A stretch of DNA of 64,000 bases, taken from the NCBI RefSeq assembly GCF_014490485.1, contig NZ_JACTVA010000012.1, forward strand, positions 1 through 64,000. Reading direction: 5' to 3'. The DNA is from Teichococcus aerophilus. Lineage in GTDB: Bacteria > Pseudomonadota > Alphaproteobacteria > Acetobacterales > Acetobacteraceae. This document shows positions 59,993 to 64,000 of this stretch, one piece after another. A program made the position numbers and the translations under genes. The notes under the pieces are model-generated. The model saw only the letters and a program-made list of their open reading frames with translations. It did not search any database and was not told where the DNA came from. Positions within the stretch are counted from its first letter, which is position 1. Each line of letters starts with the position of its first letter.

Positions 59993-60919
59993 TCACCCCG
60001 CGCGCAGGATCTCCCGGGCCGACGCCGCATCGGCCGCGATCTGGGCTGTCAGTTCCGGCAGCCCGGAGAACTTCTTCTCCGCGCGCAGGAAGGCCACGAG
60101 GCCGACGCTGACCTCCTGCCCATACAGATCCTCGGCGAAATCGAACAGATGCGCTTCGACCCGGCTTTCCGTCCCGCCCACGGTGGGGCGGGCGCCGATA
60201 TTGGCCACGCCGTCCACCACGCGCCCATCCGCCAGCCGCACCCGCACCGCATAGACGCCGCGTGCGGGTTCCAGGTGGCGGCCGAGCGGCACGTTGGCGG
60301 TGGGGAAGCCGATGGTGCGGCCGCGCTTGTCGCCATGGCTGACCGGGCCGCAGATCTCCCAGACCCGGCCCAGCTTGCGCGCCGCCCGTTCCGGGTAGCC
60401 ATCCTGCAGCACCCGCCGGATGCGGGAGGAGGAGAGCGGGCCCTCGGCATCGGAGACTGGCGGCACCACGGTGATGCCTATGCCCAGTTGCTCGGCGTGG
60501 TGGGAGAGGAAGGCGACGTCGCCGCCCCGGCGGTAGCCAAAGGCGAAATCCATGCCGCAGGCCAGGTGCCTGGCGCCCAGCGCGCCGTGCAGCACATCGC
60601 GCACGAACTGGTCGGCCGGCATGGCGGCCAGGGTGGCATCGAACGGCAGGGCGAGGACGAAGGCGCAGCCGAGGGCGGAGAGCTGCTCCAGCTTCGCCGG
60701 CAGCAGGGTCAGGCGGAAAGGCGGGTCCTCGGGGCGGAAATGCTCGCGCGGATGCGGCTCGAAGGTCAGGGCGCCGAGCTTCAGTTCGGGCCTGCCGGCA
60801 TGGGCGGCGGCCAGCACGGCGCGGTGGCCCAGATGCATGCCATCGAAATTGCCCAGCGCCAGGGTCGCGCCGCGCGCTTCCTCCGGCACCGCCCTCCAGT
60901 CGCGCAGCAGCAGGGTCAT
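59993..60919 (-). CDS. ribF: bifunctional riboflavin kinase / FAD synthetase
   Basis: 308 residues. The N-terminal nucleotidyl-transferase has LGNFDGMHLGHRAVL; the C-terminal flavokinase has GRTIGFPTANV. It makes FMN and FAD, needed by ETF-QO and the acyl-CoA dehydrogenases. I chose the ATG at 60919, overlapping the stop of the LOG-family gene by four bases; an in-frame GTG at 60940 is less likely. No FMN riboswitch is visible upstream. Confidence 0.94.
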   Translation of the reverse strand: MTLLLRDWRAVPEEARGATLALGNFDGMHLGHRAVLAAAHAGRPELKLGALTFEPHPREHFRPEDPPFRLTLLPAKLEQLSALGCAFVLALPFDATLAAMPADQFVRDVLHGALGARHLACGMDFAFGYRRGGDVAFLSHHAEQLGIGITVVPPVSDAEGPLSSSRIRRVLQDGYPERAARKLGRVWEICGPVSHGDKRGRTIGFPTANVPLGRHLEPARGVYAVRVRLADGRVVDGVANIGARPTVGGTESRVEAHLFDFAEDLYGQEVSVGLVAFLRAEKKFSGLPELTAQIAADAASAREILRAG

Positions 60920-61536
60920 CGCTGGGAGGGCGCCACCCACTTGTCGGCCTTGGGGGCACTGAAAGCGGCCAGCGCGTCCAGGGCTTCCATCGGGTCCGCG
61001 GTGAAGCTGGCGATCGGGCGCTGCTCCGGCTTCACGAAGCCATTGGCCACCATGTGGTCGAACAGCTGGGCCATGCCCTGCCAGTAGCCGTCGGTATCCA
61101 GGAACACCAGGCCCTTGTTGTGGATGCCCAGCTGCGTCCAGGTGAAGGCCTCGACCGCCTCTTCCAGCGTGCCGACGCCGCCGGGCAGCACGACGAAGCC
61201 GTCCGACAGGTCGGCCATCATCTTCTTGCGCTCATGCATGGTGCCGACGACGTGCAGGTGCGTGATGGCGCCGTGGCCGACTTCCCGCCGCATCAGCACC
61301 TCGGGGATGATGCCCGTCACCTCGGCGCCCGCCTTCATGGCGGCGTCGGCGACGATGCCCATCAGCCCGACCTTGCCGCCGCCATAGACCAGGCCCAGCC
61401 CGCGTGCCGCGATCGCCTCGCCCATCGCACGGGCGGCATCGGCATAGGCGGGGTTCACGCCCGGGTTGGCGCCGCAGAACACGCAGATGCGCTTGAGGCC
61501 CGGCTGGGTGGACTGGTCGGGGGCGAAATCGGTCAC
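60916..61536 (-). CDS. LOG-family protein (TIGR00730, phosphoribohydrolase-like)
   Basis: 206 residues. Rossmann-like fold with GANPG near the N-terminus, LVYGGGKVGLMG and the family signature PGGVGTLEE. Relatives release cytokinin bases from nucleotides or cleave AMP and other 5-prime nucleotides. It leads the ribF transcript and is divergent from the M20 peptidase gene. Confidence 0.9.
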   Translation of the reverse strand: MTDFAPDQSTQPGLKRICVFCGANPGVNPAYADAARAMGEAIAARGLGLVYGGGKVGLMGIVADAAMKAGAEVTGIIPEVLMRREVGHGAITHLHVVGTMHERKKMMADLSDGFVVLPGGVGTLEEAVEAFTWTQLGIHNKGLVFLDTDGYWQGMAQLFDHMVANGFVKPEQRPIASFTADPMEALDALAAFSAPKADKWVAPSQR

Positions 61537-61663
61537 GGTCTCTCCGTTCGAAGACAGGGCAGGCGGAGGCGATTATCCGCTGGGATTAGACCCGGTGGCC
61601 TGGATGGACAAGGCCGGGCACCAGCGGCACAACCTCAAGCCCGTTGAAGATGGAGAGTTGCCC

Positions 61664-62812
61664 ATGCCTGCCACCCGGATCGGTTCCAGCCAGCAATTGC
61701 TCGAGGAGCTGCGCGCCTGGGTGGAGCATGAGACCCCGACCACCGACCCCGCCGCCATCGACAGCCTGATGGACAAGGCCGAGGCCGAGCTGCGCGCCGT
61801 GGGCGCGGTGGTCGAGCGCATTCCCGGCCGGGACGGCTTCGGCGGCCAGTTGGTGGCACGCACGCCGCCGTCCTCGGCCCTCAGCAACGGGGCGCCGGTG
61901 CTGGTCTCCGGCCACATGGATACGGTGTGGGACCATGGCACGCTGGAGAAGGTGAATGCCTTCCGCGTCGAGGGCGACAAGGCCTATGGCCCCGGCATCT
62001 ACGACATGAAGGCCGGCAGCTTCGCCGCCTTCTATTCGATGCGCGAAATTCTCCGCCAGGGCATCAAGACGCGCCGGCCGATCACGCTGCTGCTGACCTC
62101 GGACGAGGAAGTGGGCAGCCCCACCAGCCGGGCGCTGATCGAGGCCGAGGCGAAGCGCGCCTGCGCCGTGCTGATCCCCGAGCCCGCCGGCAACCCGGGC
62201 AAGGCCTGCGTCACGGCGCGCAAGGGCGTCGGCCGCTTCGTGGTGAAGATCACCGGCCAGGCTGCCCATGCCGGCGGCAACTGGGAGGAAGGCGCCAGCG
62301 CTGTGGTGTCCCTGGCGCGGCTGATCACGCAACTGCATGCGCTGGTGGACCTGCCGGGCGGCACCACCACCAATGTCGCACCGATCTGGGGCGGCACGCG
62401 CCCCAACGTCATTCCGAACGAGGCCGGCTGCGAGGTGGATTTCCGCGTCGCGACGGTCGCGGATGGGGAGCGGATCGTCGCCACCGTGATGGCGATGGCG
62501 GGAAAGCAGCCGGACGGCACCACCATCACCATCACCGGCGGCATGAACCGCCCGCCGATGGAGGAAGGGCCTGGTGCCCTGGCGCTCTACGCCAAGGCCA
62601 AGGCGGCCGCGGCGGGGCAGGGCTACGATTTGCCGAAGCAGCATCGCGGCGGTGGCTCCGACGGCAACTTCACCGCGGCGCTGGGCATCCCGACACTGGA
62701 TGGGCTGGGTTGCTCCGGCGCCGGCGCCCATGCGGAGTTCGAGCACATCCTGTGGGAAGAACTCTCCGCGCGCACGGCGGTGCTGTGCGAGCTGCTGGAG
62801 ACGCTGGAGTAG
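61664..62812 (+). CDS. M20-family metallopeptidase (glutamate carboxypeptidase-like)
   Basis: 382 residues. Di-zinc ligands appear in VSGHMDTVW, YDMKAG, SDEEVGS, IPEPAG and the C-terminal GAGAHAEFEH. The dimerisation domain lies at about residues 180-290. I chose the ATG at 61664 (GGAG eight bases upstream); the frame extends to 61466 without homology. No signal peptide, so cytoplasmic. A carboxypeptidase or deacylase for N-acyl amino acids is likely. Confidence 0.88.
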   Translation: MPATRIGSSQQLLEELRAWVEHETPTTDPAAIDSLMDKAEAELRAVGAVVERIPGRDGFGGQLVARTPPSSALSNGAPVLVSGHMDTVWDHGTLEKVNAFRVEGDKAYGPGIYDMKAGSFAAFYSMREILRQGIKTRRPITLLLTSDEEVGSPTSRALIEAEAKRACAVLIPEPAGNPGKACVTARKGVGRFVVKITGQAAHAGGNWEEGASAVVSLARLITQLHALVDLPGGTTTNVAPIWGGTRPNVIPNEAGCEVDFRVATVADGERIVATVMAMAGKQPDGTTITITGGMNRPPMEEGPGALALYAKAKAAAAGQGYDLPKQHRGGGSDGNFTAALGIPTLDGLGCSGAGAHAEFEHILWEELSARTAVLCELLETLE

Positions 62813-62830
62813 GCAGTACCGGACACGCAA

Positions 62831-62858
62831 AAGGCCGGGGCATTGCCACCCCGGCCTT
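62831..62858 (+). terminator. terminator after the M20 gene
   Basis: AAGGCCGGGG and CCCCGGCCTT form a perfect 10-bp stem around CATTGCCA. A second perfect stem, CCAGCCGG-AAAA-CCGGCTGG, follows at 62870-62889. The first shares AAGGCCGGGG with the dispersed repeat but has none of its other parts. Confidence 0.7.
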
Positions 62859-62986
62859 ACGACAGGCGCCCAGCCGGAAAACCGGCTGGCACCGGGGCAC
62901 CCCACCGCAGCGGCTGCGGCGGACATGCCCTGTGAATGCGCCAGATCGAATGACCGGCGCCTCCGGCTGGTGTCAGCCGGTGGCGG

Positions 62987-63220
62987 TCACGCCTGGGCCG
63001 CCAGCGGCGCGGCGTCGTCCATTTCGGGCCGTTCCCGTAGCTGGCTTTCCTTCACGACGCGCTCATGCCCGTCACGATCATTGCGGACGCGGTATTCCCG
63101 GTCAGCGGCGTCGTTCGGCAGCAGGCGCAGGATCGTGTAGGTCCCGTGGGAGCCTTTGGGCTCAAACTTGCCAGGCACGAAAAGCAGGCTCTGTCCGATA
63201 GCGAAGCTGTGCAGCGGCAT
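62987..63220 (-). CDS. small conserved protein of unknown function
   Basis: 77 residues. It starts MPLHSFAIGQSLLFVPGKFE and contains YTILRLLPNDAADREYRVRN followed by GHERVVKESQL, a pattern I recall from short hypothetical proteins of Acetobacteraceae. Beta-rich, no signal or membrane segment. AGGA precedes the ATG by eight bases. A 44-codon gene lies 84 bp upstream in the same direction. Confidence 0.7.
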   Translation of the reverse strand: MPLHSFAIGQSLLFVPGKFEPKGSHGTYTILRLLPNDAADREYRVRNDRDGHERVVKESQLRERPEMDDAAPLAAQA

Positions 63221-63304
63221 GTTCGGTCCTGGCGGATCGAGAGTGGCGGAGATCCTTGAGAGGACCTCCAGGTCTGGCGGCCCGCGCGCCAGACGACCAA
63301 CAGC

Positions 63305-63439
63305 TTACCCCAAGACGTCGAGGACGATCCGGCGGATCTCCGCCGGCGTCAGGCCGGTGGTCTCGGCCGGGCGCGCATTGGTCGCGGCCTTGTCGGCAAA
63401 GGGGGAAGGGGCGTTAAGTTGATGAGACACTGAGTACAC
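63305..63439 (-). CDS. small protein, 44 residues
   Basis: A GTG at 63439 with AGAGG five bases upstream opens a 44-codon frame. The last codons (TGLTPAEIRRIVLDVLG) read like a real amphipathic helix and the third positions are G/C-rich. Another GTG three codons on is possible. Function unknown. A weak promoter (TACTAT near 63475) is seen upstream. Confidence 0.5.
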   Translation of the reverse strand: MYSVSHQLNAPSPFADKAATNARPAETTGLTPAEIRRIVLDVLG

Positions 63440-63566
63440 GTTTTCCTCTTGGGCAGCATCTTGCCGATGCCATCCCGCATAGTAAGAAGTCGAATTGAAA
63501 TCATAATGGACCGGCGGGATCGCAGGTCCGGACTGGTGCGAAGGCCAGTCTCAGGTCCTGGCTCGT

Positions 63567-63652
63567 CCCGGAAGGTTCCGGGGGCCAAGGACCCGGGCAG
63601 GCACCGGGTGCCTGCCCGTTCGCCGTGTTCGCGGGGGGCGAGCCCCCCGCGA
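63567..63652. terminator. three successive hairpins downstream of the cold-shock gene
   Basis: In minus-strand order after the csp stop: TCGCGGGGGGC-TC-GCCCCCCGCGA (63629-63652), GGGCAGGCAC-CGG-GTGCCTGCCC (63595-63617) and CCCGGAA-GG-TTCCGGG (63567-63582). All arms are perfect. They probably end and stabilise the csp mRNA; there is no T-run. Confidence 0.6.
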
Positions 63653-63656
63653 GCAA

Positions 63657-63863
63657 TCAGGCGTTCTTCAGGTCGCCGGCGGACAACTTGCCCTGCTGGC
63701 CACGCTGCAGCTCGTAGGACAGGCGGTCGCCCTCGCGGGGCTCCTGCATGCCAGCGCGCTGGACGTCAGAGATGTGCAGGAACACGTCCTTGGAGCCATC
63801 TTCCGGCTGAATGAAGCCGTAGCCCTTGGTTGCGTTGAACCACTTAACGGTGCCGATCGCCAT
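63657..63863 (-). CDS. cold-shock protein, CspA family
   Basis: 68 residues, one cold-shock domain. RNA-binding motifs KGYGFI and DVFLHI are intact, and the start MAIGTVKWFNATKGYGF is typical. It binds single-stranded nucleic acid as an RNA chaperone. I chose the ATG at 63863; 19 further upstream codons are leader. The 5-prime region to the window end contains a CCCGCC-ACAC-GGCGGG stem, possibly part of a long regulatory leader. Confidence 0.93.
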   Translation of the reverse strand: MAIGTVKWFNATKGYGFIQPEDGSKDVFLHISDVQRAGMQEPREGDRLSYELQRGQQGKLSAGDLKNA

Positions 63864-64000
63864 GGTGAATTTCCGTTCATGACTAAGGATTCCAGCCCGC
63901 CACACGGCGGGGAGGATCAACTTCGCGCGGAAACGGGCACCAAGCTCACTCGAACGAGAAAGAAGGAAAGGCCGAAAACCAAACGAGACTGACGAGAAGC

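Noticed and set aside
60920-61000. FMN riboswitch upstream of ribF
   Set aside because: ribF starts inside the preceding gene, leaving no leader, and no RFN-like conserved segments are visible.
62831-62889. Another copy of the dispersed repeat after the M20 gene
   Set aside because: Only the AAGGCCGGGG word is shared. The GGAATTCC core, T-rich run and central words are missing, so it is an ordinary terminator.
1-64000. CRISPR array, prophage, integron or intact insertion sequence
   Set aside because: No regularly spaced short repeats, phage structural genes, integrase or transposase genes were seen. The dispersed repeats are irregularly placed and non-coding.

Overview
The window is chromosomal DNA from a high-GC alphaproteobacterium, most likely a Roseomonas-like member of the Acetobacteraceae. 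The evidence is the strong G/C bias at third codon positions, the order ileS-lspA-DUF3035 lipoprotein-M16-M16, ETF-ubiquinone oxidoreductase beside a probable uracil-DNA glycosylase, and many Tat-type binding proteins of ABC importers. No rRNA, prophage, intact transposase or CRISPR array is visible.

Layout. 1-6.5 kb: housekeeping genes (partial uracil-DNA glycosylase, ETF-QO, a secreted duplicated-domain protein, a TPR lipoprotein, ispE, tRNA-Gln). 6.5-12 kb, minus strand: five tightly packed genes (acyl-CoA dehydrogenase, CaiD-like crotonase, second acyl-CoA dehydrogenase, hydantoinase, G3E metallochaperone). 12.1-24.7 kb, plus strand: a dipeptide/opine-type ABC importer with two paralogous binding proteins, a MaoC protein, HyuA/HyuB (hydantoinase/oxoprolinase) and a MocR regulator. 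25.2-29.4 kb: class III aminotransferase, NTF2-like protein, CaiD-like crotonase, acyl-CoA ligase. 29.7-36.1 kb, minus strand: BKACE beta-keto acid cleavage enzyme, SDR, two-subunit CoA-transferase, a BisC/TorA-like molybdoenzyme and a double-hotdog hydratase, with a divergent IclR regulator. 37-46 kb: a DUF6525-like protein, an OhrR-type MarR regulator with an exported chloroperoxidase-like hydrolase, an MBL hydrolase, an M48 protease and mutL. 45.5-49.5 kb: a second ABC importer. 49.7-64 kb: pgi, the M16 pair, DUF3035, lspA, ileS, an alpha/beta hydrolase, ribF, a LOG-family protein, an M20 peptidase, two small proteins and a cold-shock protein.

The main new observation is a 32-bp three-half-site element (GAAAC right, GTTTC left, GAAAC right, with a 20-bp period) found three times. 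It lies in the iclR divergent region, at the promoter of the five-gene acyl-CoA dehydrogenase operon, and at the start site of the acyl-CoA ligase. This resembles the operators of PcaU/PobR-type IclR regulators. It suggests that the scattered catabolic operons form one regulon for import, CoA activation, oxidation, hydration and BKACE cleavage of an unidentified, probably nitrogen-containing, carboxylic acid. An exact 16-bp repeat ahead of the second binding protein and the aminotransferase may mark a second layer of control.

The second observation is a family of about 200-360 bp intergenic repeats. They have long terminal inverted repeats built on a GGGGAA-GGAA-TTCCCC hairpin. Six copies or parts lie mostly between convergent genes, where they look like bidirectional terminators or MITE-like elements.
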